Below, piece by piece: positions 21,838 to 29,558 of a DNA stretch of 35,252 nt. Position 1 is the first letter of the stretch. Every line of letters begins with the position of its first letter. The stretch comes from Actinomycetes bacterium. GTDB taxonomy: Bacteria > Actinomycetota > Actinomycetes > Nanopelagicales > Nanopelagicaceae. The notes under the pieces were generated by a model. That model had not been told where the DNA came from. It was given only the letters and a program-made list of their open reading frames with translations, and ran no database searches. Location of the stretch: positions 1 through 35,252 of the forward strand of contig JANXME010000127.1 of NCBI GenBank assembly GCA_025354785.1. Reading direction: 5' to 3'. Position numbers and translations under genes: made by a program.

Positions 21838-23033
21838 CAGTTTCGTTATATAACGCACTAGCTGGAGGATTAGACGATCAAAAAATATATGATGCTCAAG
21901 ATCCGATCTATAGTTCGGGGGCAGCGCTTTTAAACTCGCCGCTTCCGGTTGCAAGAACCAACACAGAAGCATTGTTGGGGCCACTCATCCAAGGGTTGGT
22001 CGGCGGCACGATGGCGGGCTACGGCCAGGAGAGTGCAAAGCAAGCAGCGTATAATGATTACTCACGCATTAATAATGCGATTAACATTGGAACATCCGAC
22101 CCAGTAGCGTTACAAGCTGCGTTAAGTGCAGATCCGACAAATACACCTACTCCGAAAGATTGGACTGTTAAGCAGGGGCAGGCATTGCTAGCTCAATCAA
22201 CCATTCAGCAACAAATGGTTGATGATATTAAAAGTAAGGTAACAACCGATGCTCTTACGGAGTCGGTAAAAAATGGCACATATACTCCCGCACAAGCTAT
22301 TAAATTCGCGTCTGGGTCTTCTGCTGATTTGCAGGCGGCTTTGGCAAGTGATGGGACAAACCCAAGGCTTCAATCAACTATGGACTCTTTGCATATTCCT
22401 GAGGGCGATAGAGCAGGAATAAAAACACCCGAAGAACTTCAATTATATATGGCCCATGTGTTTGGGCAAGATGATAAGCAATCGGCTAAAAGTGCATTAC
22501 TTGAGGATAAAGCAAAGAAGGAATGGGACACGAAAAACGGCAAAATACTTGATACGTTAATTCCAATTAAATCATCACTTGATGATTTAGGTAAGCTTAA
22601 TTCGCCTCCTTCCGATTTAGCATTACAAGAGTTGTTACAACGTTCGATTACTCCAGGAGCCCAAGCAGTAAGAGCGGAATTTTTTAATAAAATTACCGAT
22701 GCTCAAAACCCAGCTAATAAACTTGCCGGAACAGTTAATAAGTGGCTTGGAGGCGGTTCATTAGATGACGCAAGCAGAAAACAGATTGGCGATACGATTA
22801 AAAGCATCGTAGACGACAAACTAAACTACTACAAAACTCAGGCTGATAATATTAAAGGTATAGCCGATAGGAGAAAATTAGATTTTAGTAATATTATTCC
22901 AGATTATAATACGGCATTTGGTTCAATTAAGCCGAAAAATACAACTGGTGTCTTAGATTCCATACCTGCGGGATATGCTCCAAATGGAAAGGTAGATGCT
23001 AATGGTAATCAGTTGGTAAGTAGGATTGGGTAA
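21834..23033 (+). CDS. Putative internal virion protein
   Basis: 399 residues from ATG 21834. That start is preferred over the ATG at 21822 because GGAG lies six bases upstream and it gives a normal ATGA overlap with the previous gene. An N-terminal segment with a hydrophobic Gly-rich patch (LIQGLVGGTMAGYGQES) is followed by a helical, Ala/Asp/Lys-rich body with repeated short helices (DAQNPANKLAGTVNKWLGGG; LNYYKTQADNIKGIADRRKL). No catalytic motif. It is followed one base after its stop by the transglycosylase gene. Role inferred from position: a helical ejection protein. Confidence 0.6.
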   Translation: MTVSLYNALAGGLDDQKIYDAQDPIYSSGAALLNSPLPVARTNTEALLGPLIQGLVGGTMAGYGQESAKQAAYNDYSRINNAINIGTSDPVALQAALSADPTNTPTPKDWTVKQGQALLAQSTIQQQMVDDIKSKVTTDALTESVKNGTYTPAQAIKFASGSSADLQAALASDGTNPRLQSTMDSLHIPEGDRAGIKTPEELQLYMAHVFGQDDKQSAKSALLEDKAKKEWDTKNGKILDTLIPIKSSLDDLGKLNSPPSDLALQELLQRSITPGAQAVRAEFFNKITDAQNPANKLAGTVNKWLGGGSLDDASRKQIGDTIKSIVDDKLNYYKTQADNIKGIADRRKLDFSNIIPDYNTAFGSIKPKNTTGVLDSIPAGYAPNGKVDANGNQLVSRIG

Positions 23034-23034
23034 T

Positions 23035-25770
23035 ATGGGTTATGTTATCGATGATTCCCCAGATCCTTCAGCACCTTTACCTGTAGCTGATTGGACTGCT
23101 AAATATGGCGATCCAAGTACAGGGCAGATGCCAACGGGACAGCCTAAAGGGTATGTTATTGATGACTCGCCCATTCAAGAGAATACAGTAGACCCCTCAA
23201 ATATATTTGAGGGCATGAAAAATCTCCCTTCAGGTTTATGGAATCAAATAAAATCTATTCCTTCGGGGATAGACAACCTTAACGAGGTAGCTTCTGCTCC
23301 GATGAAATTTCTATCTGGTCAAGATGTTGATTTGAGTAAGATTGAAAATGCTTTGCGCGGAACGGGTACAATTGCTAGTGGGATCGCAGGAGGCGGAACG
23401 GGTGCCGCCGCCGGGGCGGGGCTTGGCGCATATTTAGCGCCTCTTACTGGAGGACTTTCCATACCAGCTGGGGCAGTTATTGGAGGAGCTCTAGGAGGGG
23501 GGGCCGGGCTGCTTGGCTTTAATAAGCTTAATCAAATAACTGGGTCAGACGCGCCTACTACGGGCGCCCAAGATATTAACAGTTTTCTTTATAATACAGG
23601 ACAAGGGCTTGCCGGTGGGGCAGTCTCCGAGGCTATTCCAAGGATAGCAAACCCCACTATCAACGCAGCTGAATTGGGGATATCTGATCTTATTGGTCCG
23701 CAAACACCCGAAGCAGCATCTCGAATAGTAAAAGATAATATAGGAAAATATGTTGATTCTTCTAAGTTAGAAGAATCATTAAAATCTATTAAAACAGACC
23801 CACTATCTGGTCTTCAAACCAGTGCCGAGGCGCTTCAATCTCCTGAGTTAGCTATACTTGAGCAAAAATTAGGTAGCAGTGATAAGGCTCTTGAATATGC
23901 GAAGTACCAAAATGATACTCGAGCTTCAGGGCGTAATTTTATAAAAGACCAAATATCCGCTGCTACCGACCTTCCTACTGAAAACACCGGTGCGGCAATC
24001 CAAGATCTTTATAATACTGCTAAAGATAACAGCAAGGCATCTGTTTCCGCTTTATATGACGCAATTCCCTCGGATGTAACAGCTCCCGTCTATCCGCTTA
24101 AGATGGCGATTCAAGATGCAAAGAATCAATACTTTGGCCCTGGTTCGCCTCCGGTTCCTTTACGATTACAAGGCGTAATAGATTACATAACAAACCCTAA
24201 AAATGAAAATAACCTTTCGATAGGAGAGCTACAGCGGTTAAGAAGTCATACAGGAGACATTGCCAACGTTGCTTATCGAACTGGAGAAAATGAGACCGGC
24301 GCTTTAGCATCGACCATTAATAAATCAATAAAATCTACACTAGAAAACGCTCCAGTGGGCGCGAAGGAATGGACTGCGGCTAATGATGCCTATAGAGAGC
24401 ATGCTTTAACATTCAAAGACGGGCCTATCGTAAACATAGGCGATGCAAAAAAAATTCTTCCATCCCAAGTTATAACAAAAATTCTATCGTCTCCTGAATC
24501 GGCTCAAAAATTCACCGATTTATTCGACAATCAGCCAAAAGCTGTACAGCTTGTTAAAGATCAATTAATGAGTGATTTTTCAGGCTTGAGCGACACTAGA
24601 AAAGCAGGTTTTATTAATGCAAATGAAAGTCAATTAAAATCTCTCCTCGGAAAAGATTTTACATACCTTGATGCGATTCGTAATGATATTAAAAGTAAAA
24701 CTAGCGCTCAAGGTTTAGCAAACGCCACTCGTGGATCTAATACGGCATTAAAACTTTCTGACTCTATTCAAAAGGCACTTACTGGGAAAGATGTTACTGC
24801 AAAACCTGGATTATGGGACAGAACTATTCAAGGTATGGGACTAGGTAGCGGAGGCGCTCTTGGATATAGTCACCCTGCGGTAGCAATACCGACTGCTATT
24901 GGGGCATACGCAATTAAGGCACTTAAAGATAAGGGTAATACCCTGATTCAAAATTCCTTATATGATTCATTGATGAATCCTGAAGTATTAAAAAACACGA
25001 TGAACTTAGAACCATCTACTTCTTTTAAGATACCTAATATTGATCCAATAATTGTGCAAGGTGCGCTTACTCAAAAAGAGGGCGAGAAATCAACTCCTCA
25101 AAGTGGAAACTTTATCGATAACGCTCTCAATAGAGCGCAAGATAAAATAAACAGTACGTCTGTAACCCCGACTAGTCCTCAAGGGGTAGATTATACTGAC
25201 TTATATAAAACCTTTAAGGCAGATACATCACCCCAAAGTGGAAGCTTTATCGATAACGCAATGAACAGAGCGGAGAGTAAAATGAATGGTACACCCTTAG
25301 CACCTCCAACTATCATTGATGCAAAGCGAATAGACCACACTGACCCTGAGCAGATAGCAGCGGTGATGCCTTCTCTTTGGCATCAAGAAAGTGGCGGAAA
25401 TTCTGATGCCGTTTCTACGGCAGGAGCCAAGGGCGTTGGTCAATTAATGGATGCAACAGGGAAGGAACTTTTTAATACCTACAAAGACACTCTTCCTGAT
25501 GGCATAAATAAAAAATACGATCCATTCAATACGGATCAAAATAAAGCTCTTTCTACTCTTTACATGAAAGAAATGCTTCAAAAATATGATGGGGATTTAG
25601 CGTTATCACTCACAGCTTACAATCAAGGACCAAAAAGAATTGATGATTTATTAAAGATTCATAATGCGAATTCTCTCAGCGAGATTCGACAATACTTAGG
25701 TCCAGATGGTAAAGCGTATGCTAAAAGCATTATGAGTAGGTTAACAAAGCAAGGGGTTTTAAAGGTATGA
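23035..25770 (+). CDS. Ejection protein with C-terminal lytic transglycosylase domain
   Basis: 911 residues from the ATG after the previous stop; an upstream TTG at 23026 is less likely. A duplicated GYVIDDSP tag lies at the N-terminus. A strong glycine-zipper region with two hydrophobic segments is at about 110-165 (GTGAAAGAGLGAYLAPLTGG; AGAVIGGALGGGAGLLGF). A long helical middle follows, then two copies of PQSG-N/S-FIDNA-x-NRA near 688 and 731. The C-terminal ~110 residues are an SLT domain: catalytic Glu about 785 in LWHQESGGNSDAVS, then AKGVGQLMDAT and the conserved LTAYNQGP. It would cut peptidoglycan during genome entry. In T7 gp16 the SLT domain is N-terminal; here it is C-terminal. 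Confidence 0.85.
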   Translation: MGYVIDDSPDPSAPLPVADWTAKYGDPSTGQMPTGQPKGYVIDDSPIQENTVDPSNIFEGMKNLPSGLWNQIKSIPSGIDNLNEVASAPMKFLSGQDVDLSKIENALRGTGTIASGIAGGGTGAAAGAGLGAYLAPLTGGLSIPAGAVIGGALGGGAGLLGFNKLNQITGSDAPTTGAQDINSFLYNTGQGLAGGAVSEAIPRIANPTINAAELGISDLIGPQTPEAASRIVKDNIGKYVDSSKLEESLKSIKTDPLSGLQTSAEALQSPELAILEQKLGSSDKALEYAKYQNDTRASGRNFIKDQISAATDLPTENTGAAIQDLYNTAKDNSKASVSALYDAIPSDVTAPVYPLKMAIQDAKNQYFGPGSPPVPLRLQGVIDYITNPKNENNLSIGELQRLRSHTGDIANVAYRTGENETGALASTINKSIKSTLENAPVGAKEWTAANDAYREHALTFKDGPIVNIGDAKKILPSQVITKILSSPESAQKFTDLFDNQPKAVQLVKDQLMSDFSGLSDTRKAGFINANESQLKSLLGKDFTYLDAIRNDIKSKTSAQGLANATRGSNTALKLSDSIQKALTGKDVTAKPGLWDRTIQGMGLGSGGALGYSHPAVAIPTAIGAYAIKALKDKGNTLIQNSLYDSLMNPEVLKNTMNLEPSTSFKIPNIDPIIVQGALTQKEGEKSTPQSGNFIDNALNRAQDKINSTSVTPTSPQGVDYTDLYKTFKADTSPQSGSFIDNAMNRAESKMNGTPLAPPTIIDAKRIDHTDPEQIAAVMPSLWHQESGGNSDAVSTAGAKGVGQLMDATGKELFNTYKDTLPDGINKKYDPFNTDQNKALSTLYMKEMLQKYDGDLALSLTAYNQGPKRIDDLLKIHNANSLSEIRQYLGPDGKAYAKSIMSRLTKQGVLKV

Positions 25771-26021
25771 GTAAACTTAAACTTTCCCCAGAGGTTGACT
25801 TAGTCGACCACCCGGAAACAAAAAGAAGTATTCTAACTTCCGTGGACGCGCTTACCTTGGCAATTTCTAATCTTACCACAAAGCTTGATATGTTTATGAG
25901 CTTACAGCAAAAGGCAATCCCCTATCCGCTTGTTTTGATAATGTTCCTAATAATAATAGGAACAATTTTCGGAATAGGAGCGCTACGAAAATTTGAACTA
26001 ATTCAAAAACTACCAATTTAA
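25767..26021 (+). CDS. Small membrane protein, holin-like candidate
   Basis: 84 residues, ATGA overlap with the transglycosylase gene. A polar N-terminus of about 50 residues with a coiled-coil-like segment (LTLAISNLTTKLDMFMSLQQ) precedes one strong transmembrane helix (YPLVLIMFLIIIGTIFGIGA) and a short basic tail (RKFELIQKLPI). Single-helix small proteins with this plan act as class III holins or as membrane anchors of virion proteins. No holin family is recognised. The position after the structural genes fits either role. Confidence 0.55.
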   Translation: MSKLKLSPEVDLVDHPETKRSILTSVDALTLAISNLTTKLDMFMSLQQKAIPYPLVLIMFLIIIGTIFGIGALRKFELIQKLPI

Positions 26022-26037
26022 TTAAAGGAGAATGATT

Positions 26038-26277
26038 ATGAATTTTATTAAAAACTTAATTAACGAGATAGGGGTAAACGGAAAGCTTTTATCCGGATAT
26101 GTTGTTTCTCAAATTCCGCAAATAACAAGTTTTCCGGGAATTGTCACTTCTTTTAAAACCGCTGTAGCTGATAGAACTCCAGCAGCTTATGTTGATGTTG
26201 CGGTTCAGGTTATTATGGCTGTTGCGGCTGCTATAAAAGCTAAAAAAATTGTCGTAGAAGCGGCAAAGAAAAGCTAG
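26038..26277 (+). CDS. Small protein with hydrophobic C-terminal helix
   Basis: 79 residues. I place the start at ATG 26038 because AAAGGAG ends seven bases before it; the earlier ATG at 26032 is only one base from that site. The C-terminal 35 residues (YVDVAVQVIMAVAAAIKAKK) form an amphipathic or membrane helix ending in Lys-rich sequence. It is conserved-looking but not a family I know. It meets the opposite-strand J-domain gene tail-to-tail with a 4-base overlap and no intervening terminator. A small holin or lysis-accessory role is possible. Confidence 0.5.
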   Translation: MNFIKNLINEIGVNGKLLSGYVVSQIPQITSFPGIVTSFKTAVADRTPAAYVDVAVQVIMAVAAAIKAKKIVVEAAKKS

Positions 26278-26606
26278 TTTCTCATATTCCATTTAGCGAA
26301 CGAATCGCGTCCTTGACCTGTGTATGTTTCTGGTCCAGTTGCCCCGCAATGCTTGCATTTTACTTTACATAATGCGGCAGTAGTGCTTCTAATGATTAGA
26401 AAGCTAGCTTTTCCACAAAAAGGGCACGTTTTATGCGGCTCGTTTTTGAAAGGTTTTTGAAGTTTAAAATCATCATATTGTTGATTAATATGACGCATGG
26501 TTATCTCACTACCTGTTTTTGAATCAGGGTGATGAATCTTTGCTAGTCGTTTATATTCTTTCGTTGCCTCTTCTTTCGTCGTGCAAGAACTAAAGTAGTT
26601 AATCAT
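26274..26606 (-). CDS. J-domain protein fused to a Lar-type zinc ribbon
   Basis: 110 residues. Residues 1-48 are a minimal J-domain: EYKRLAKIHHPDSKTGSEIT with the HPD tripeptide at 26-28, then the helix MRHINQQYDDF. Residues 61-110 match the restriction alleviation (Lar) family: CPFCG (61-65), CKHCGATGPE (84-93) and a C-terminal FAKWN. J-domains recruit and stimulate Hsp70. Lar proteins blunt type I restriction, and related zinc ribbons are common in phages. The fusion could direct host DnaK to a restriction complex, which is inference. It overlaps the upstream gene by 8 bases and is the last gene of a minus-strand run. Both domains look intact. Confidence 0.75.
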   Translation of the reverse strand: MINYFSSCTTKEEATKEYKRLAKIHHPDSKTGSEITMRHINQQYDDFKLQKPFKNEPHKTCPFCGKASFLIIRSTTAALCKVKCKHCGATGPETYTGQGRDSFAKWNMRN

Positions 26607-26979
26607 TAGTCGATTTATTTTCCCAAAACTGAGAGCCTAATTCTCGACTGAGAAAGAAAAATAATTCAGGTGTAATGCTGTATGTCCCAGTGATCTGTTC
26701 AGCTAGATATTTAAGATAAAAATCAGCTTCTTGTCGGGTATGAAAAGCTTGATATACGGGGGAGCTATAAGCAACATCATGAGGAGTGCACGCATCGGTC
26801 AATGGTGAATTGGCGCTAAGGCTAAAAACCCCAACACCACATCTATTAACACTATCCACAGAGCTCCCGCTATCTGTAAAAGCATATATAGTTCCGTACG
26901 AATCTTCATAAAATCCCTCATTATTCTTTTTTAACTCAATCGATTGGCCTCTAAATGTTATGTATTTGGTGTCATCCAT
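26599..26979 (-). CDS. Phospholipase-A2-like small protein
   Basis: 126 residues. A GVG loop (48-50) is followed by DACTPHDVAYSSP with a HD pair (67-68) and Tyr71, then TRQEADFYLKYL with Asp86. This order (Gly-rich calcium loop, His-Asp dyad, later Asp) is the PLA2 pattern, also seen in parvovirus capsid PLA2 domains. DUF1353-type phage proteins share a similar HDxxY...EAD layout, so that is the alternative. The N-terminus is polar with no signal peptide. It is translationally coupled to the secreted protein before it (TAATG) and overlaps the J-domain gene after it. A lysis- or membrane-directed role is plausible. Confidence 0.5.
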   Translation of the reverse strand: MDDTKYITFRGQSIELKKNNEGFYEDSYGTIYAFTDSGSSVDSVNRCGVGVFSLSANSPLTDACTPHDVAYSSPVYQAFHTRQEADFYLKYLAEQITGTYSITPELFFFLSRELGSQFWENKSTND

Positions 26980-28061
26980 TATCTGTAAACGCCTAATCGC
27001 CGAATAGGATTATATTTATAGCAGTCCTTGCCCGAAACTATCTTCCCCCATTCTCCACCTAATAAGTCTTGTAATTCAGTAGGGTTTTTACCTGAGCAAT
27101 TGCCTTCGTATAGCCGACTTTGATTAGTTCCAAAAGAGCCAAAGTATTTAAAGCACCCTACTTCTTTCCCTGCAATTGTTTGAATTGACATTCGAGAATA
27201 ATTTTTAGTTAGTATTACCATTGGCTTATTTTGCCTTGGGTCCCCTTGGCCTACTCCATAATTTTCAGCTCTAGGTTTCCCTATGTCGGGGGGCTTTATA
27301 TCAGCGCATAGCATGGTAGGGCTTGCTTGAGGTGTTCGCATAATTCTTACCTCGTGGCGTATTTCTTCACGAGAACAAAAGTTTCTTCGCTGCGTTGGTA
27401 GCGGGATAGAGTCACCGGGCTTTTCAGAGCTTAGTCTCCCATTGTTGCAATAACTCCATGCAAACGTCATTAAAGACCCTGAGTTTTGATAATCAGGGGT
27501 AGAGGAAAACACATCCGCACCATCATTTGATCTAAATGGGGCGCTTCCTGTGTTTCCGTGAAGCTCTTTATGTACATCAGGGGGGCAGTATCCATGACTA
27601 TCAGGACTACACACTAATCCAACTCCTGGCGCGTCTTTTCTTAATTGTGCGTACCATCCGTTTACAACCGAAGGATTGTTACACCCATGCTCAAGTACTG
27701 GGCTTAGGTAGATTTGAATACTTGGATTATGAGTTACAAAAAAATTAAATGCTTTTTTGGCTCTTGCCGAAAGAGTTGCAAGAGATGTTACATCCCCACT
27801 ACAAGCGTGGTTATTAACAGTACCGTCAATTAAATGTACCCTAAAGCCAATTACTTTATGAGAGTCTATTAATTGTTGTATCTTTGGATACGGATCTTTA
27901 AAGGTAACATCTAAAACCCCAATAACGCTATTCGAGTCTAACTCTTGGGCAATCATTCCCGCATCCATCATGCCAAGCCCTAAAAGGTCTACCCCTTTAA
28001 ATGGCTGAGCAAAAGCAATGGAAGGAGTGAAAAGTAAAGCAAATAGAATTTTTTTAATCAT
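26979..28061 (-). CDS. Secreted 360-residue protein, possible TIM-barrel-like hydrolase
   Basis: A clear signal peptide (MIKKILFALLFTPSIAFA, cut before Gln19) precedes an exported protein. The mature N-terminal ~220 residues have alternating strand-helix segments (VIGVLDVTFKDPYPKIQQLI; VIGFRVHLIDGTV; IQIYLSPVLEHGC; GVGLVCSPDSHGYCPPDVHK), suggestive of a TIM-barrel glycosidase. A C-terminal domain carries several Cys and aromatic residues (VGCFKYFGSFGTNQSRLYEG). I recognise no catalytic signature, so enzyme activity is a guess. It lies between a VRR-type nuclease and the PLA2-like protein in one operon. A periplasmic muralytic or polysaccharide-degrading role would fit the phage lysis step. 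Confidence 0.5.
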   Translation of the reverse strand: MIKKILFALLFTPSIAFAQPFKGVDLLGLGMMDAGMIAQELDSNSVIGVLDVTFKDPYPKIQQLIDSHKVIGFRVHLIDGTVNNHACSGDVTSLATLSARAKKAFNFFVTHNPSIQIYLSPVLEHGCNNPSVVNGWYAQLRKDAPGVGLVCSPDSHGYCPPDVHKELHGNTGSAPFRSNDGADVFSSTPDYQNSGSLMTFAWSYCNNGRLSSEKPGDSIPLPTQRRNFCSREEIRHEVRIMRTPQASPTMLCADIKPPDIGKPRAENYGVGQGDPRQNKPMVILTKNYSRMSIQTIAGKEVGCFKYFGSFGTNQSRLYEGNCSGKNPTELQDLLGGEWGKIVSGKDCYKYNPIRRLGVYR

Positions 28062-28065
28062 ATTC

Positions 28066-28347
28066 TTATTCCAGTTTAAAGTTTAAAGCATCTTCTAAAG
28101 ATCGAAGTGTTATAATTGGGCCCCCTTGCCAACTAGCTAAAAACTTCTTTTGCGCCGGCGTGTATTCATTCTTCCACCCCTCTTTTTTGGGATCTTTAAT
28201 TTCAACGATAGCACTTTTACCATTTTTAGCGACAATTAAATCGAAGGGCTTTGATATTTGGTGCACTTGAAAGCCTCGTTTCCTTAGAATCTCGACTAAC
28301 TCTTTTTGGTTTGAATCAACTTTTTTATCCCATCGGTTAAAGGTCAT
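28066..28347 (-). CDS. VRR-NUC-like PD-(D/E)xK nuclease
   Basis: 93 residues with the compact layout of phage VRR-NUC/Holliday-junction-resolvase-like enzymes: an N-terminal helix (NQKELVEILRKRGFQVHQIS), FDLIVAKNGKSAIVEIKD with the D (FDLIV) and E-I-K (VEIKD) catalytic core, then TPAQKKFLASWQG and a C-terminal LRSLEDALNF. Such enzymes cut branched DNA during replication or packaging. It ends four bases before the secreted protein gene. Family assignment is strong at motif level; substrate is inference. Confidence 0.8.
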   Translation of the reverse strand: MTFNRWDKKVDSNQKELVEILRKRGFQVHQISKPFDLIVAKNGKSAIVEIKDPKKEGWKNEYTPAQKKFLASWQGGPIITLRSLEDALNFKLE

Positions 28348-28391
28348 GTTTTTTTTATGTAAAAGTAAAAAGTGAAATTATGTGCTTCACT

Positions 28392-28565
28392 TCAAAGTCT
28401 AATGCCAGAAGAAAAGATTCCAAACACTTGGAGCAGGTAAAGAAACACAAGCAGTATCACCAATACATGAATGATTTGTTTTATTGTTGGGTCTAATGGC
28501 AAAATATTTACCATGTACAGTAACACCCCAACTATTACTAGCGTTACAATTATACTTATTAACAT
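28392..28565 (-). CDS. Small two-helix membrane protein, holin-like candidate
   Basis: 57 residues from an ATG with AAGGA six bases upstream. Two transmembrane helices (MLISIIVTLVIVGVLLYMV and IIHVLVILLVFLYLLQVFG) flank a short loop with PLDPTIKQ. The plan (two helices, short PMDPKIKK-like loop) matches a small membrane protein family common in phages and often placed in lysis or accessory regions. It is too short to have been obvious, and no overlapping alternative is stronger. A class II holin or antiholin is a reasonable guess given the nearby secreted and lipase-like genes. Confidence 0.7.
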   Translation of the reverse strand: MLISIIVTLVIVGVLLYMVNILPLDPTIKQIIHVLVILLVFLYLLQVFGIFSSGIRL

Positions 28566-28637
28566 TATTTTCCTTTTGTTTTATTAAAATTACTTCCGTT
28601 ACTTGAGATTTCTTCTATGCCTTTATTCATTGGGTTC

Positions 28638-28901
28638 CTACATTGAGCCATTAAAAAAGTCTTCCCAGAATTCCTTAAGGGCGATGAGTTTTTCTATGAA
28701 TCGTGGAAATTCGTCGGTATGAATCGAAACACTATCATCATTAAGTATCGCATTTGGGTCGATTTTGTTTTCTTCTCGAGCGCTAATAAATAAATGTGTA
28801 CATCCGTCGAATCTTAGTAACGCCTCCATACCTTCGCATTCAACACTGACGGATGCTCCGTGCTCTGGGTCGCTCTTAATTGTCCAAATTGGTTTACTCA
28901 T
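28638..28901 (-). CDS. Hypothetical protein
   Basis: 87 residues, acidic, with a short beta segment (PIWTIKSDPEHGASVSVECE; ALLRFDGCTHLFISARE) and a C-terminal amphipathic helix (FPRFIEKLIALKEFWEDFFN). No family is recognised. It precedes the two-helix membrane protein on the same strand. The ATG is just downstream of the GC-rich island. No function can be assigned. Confidence 0.5.
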   Translation of the reverse strand: MSKPIWTIKSDPEHGASVSVECEGMEALLRFDGCTHLFISAREENKIDPNAILNDDSVSIHTDEFPRFIEKLIALKEFWEDFFNGSM

Positions 28902-28988
28902 CCTCGCCCCCGAACTCTTTCTTGCGATTCTCTTTCCATTCGGCTACCACAATGTCCACATCAGTAGTTTCTTGTGTTGAACTTTAAC

Positions 28989-29224
28989 CATTTTTATAAA
29001 ACGCTAGTTCCCCCCGACCGTGACCACGGAACCGAAACCAAACCCGACTGTGAGCCCGCCATCAACCCCGAACCCGTTCGCGAATTCGACCGCGAGCACA
29101 CCAACCAAGCCGAGCCCGACACGGCCCCAGAGCGCCCGCTCGCTCTAGAACCTGACCGGGACTGCCACCCTAACCGCAAGGCCGACAAAAACTTTTTATG
29201 TTTAATTTTAAGCATTTTTATAAA
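28989..29224. repeat. GC-rich hexamer-periodic island flanked by a 12-bp direct repeat
   Basis: Between two exact copies of CATTTTTATAAA (28989-29000 and 29213-29224) lies a stretch (about 29010-29190) far richer in G and C than its surroundings, built of six-base steps with a recurring CCGA/GACC core. Both strands stay open. On + it reads as Pro-Asp/Pro-Glu/Arg-Glu dipeptides, and on - as a Ser-Gly/Ser-Arg-rich 73-residue reading (ATG 29215, stop at 28994-28996). Neither has a ribosome-binding site. The downstream repeat lies inside the 3' end of the 29208-29471 gene. It looks like an inserted element rather than an ordinary gene. Confidence 0.55.
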
Positions 29225-29471
29225 TGCCAAAAGATTCAATAGAGCTCATAGAAATATACCAATCGTTTGGAAGTTTTTCGGCTATTGACCAGTTTTTATT
29301 CGTGGCCGCACCGGTTTCATAAACAATAGATGCGTCTTGTAAGAGTACGCAATATTCATTCACGCCCATAAGTTTACCCGCATAGATGTAACTCATGCAG
29401 TAGAATGTTACATACTCTCCTAAGAGTTTTTGTAATCCTTCTGATGAATCTTCAAACATTACTTTTTTCAT
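29208..29471 (-). CDS. Small conserved phage protein, Sm-like beta pattern
   Basis: 87 residues. LLGEYVTFYCMSYIYAGKLM, then VNEYCVLLQDASIVYETGA, then NDWYISMSSIESFG form a small beta protein I have seen repeatedly in phage accessory regions (a 'G-x-Y-V-x-x-x-C-x-x-Y-x-Y-x-G-K-L' signature). The strand order resembles an Sm/Hfq-like barrel, but this is only a visual impression. No Shine-Dalgarno is evident upstream of the ATG. The 3' end reaches into the GC-rich island's right repeat. Transcription would start in the divergent region at 29472-29558. Confidence 0.6.
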   Translation of the reverse strand: MKKVMFEDSSEGLQKLLGEYVTFYCMSYIYAGKLMGVNEYCVLLQDASIVYETGAATNKNWSIAEKLPNDWYISMSSIESFGIYKNA

Positions 29472-29500
29472 ATTTTATTAGCTTTTTAAATTTTGATTAT

Positions 29501-29529
29501 TTGACTTAAAATTTAAGGTAAAATATATC
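29501..29529 (+). promoter_or_regulatory. Candidate sigma70 promoter for the 29559-30034 genes
   Basis: TTGACT (29501-29506) and TATATC (29524-29529) are separated by 17 bases in an AT-rich gap between divergent genes. The start would fall near 29536, about 23 bases before the GTG of the + gene. The -35 matches 5 of 6 and the -10 matches 4 of 6 consensus positions. Confidence 0.5.
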
Positions 29530-29558
29530 CTGTACATGATTATCAATTACTAGTTATA

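Noticed and set aside
23026-23034. TTG start for the transglycosylase ejection protein
   Set aside because: The ATG at 23035 lies directly after the previous stop and begins the duplicated GYVIDDSP tag, so the TTG adds only three residues without support.
28994-29215. A 73-residue minus-strand Ser/Gly-rich protein across the same island
   Set aside because: No Shine-Dalgarno, no recognisable fold, and the composition is a direct consequence of the hexamer repeat. It is kept only within the description of the island.
28974-29288. A 104-residue + strand Pro/Asp-rich protein across the GC-rich island
   Set aside because: It starts at a GTG with no ribosome-binding site, opposes the flanking minus-strand genes, and its reading comes from the hexamer periodicity that keeps both strands open.
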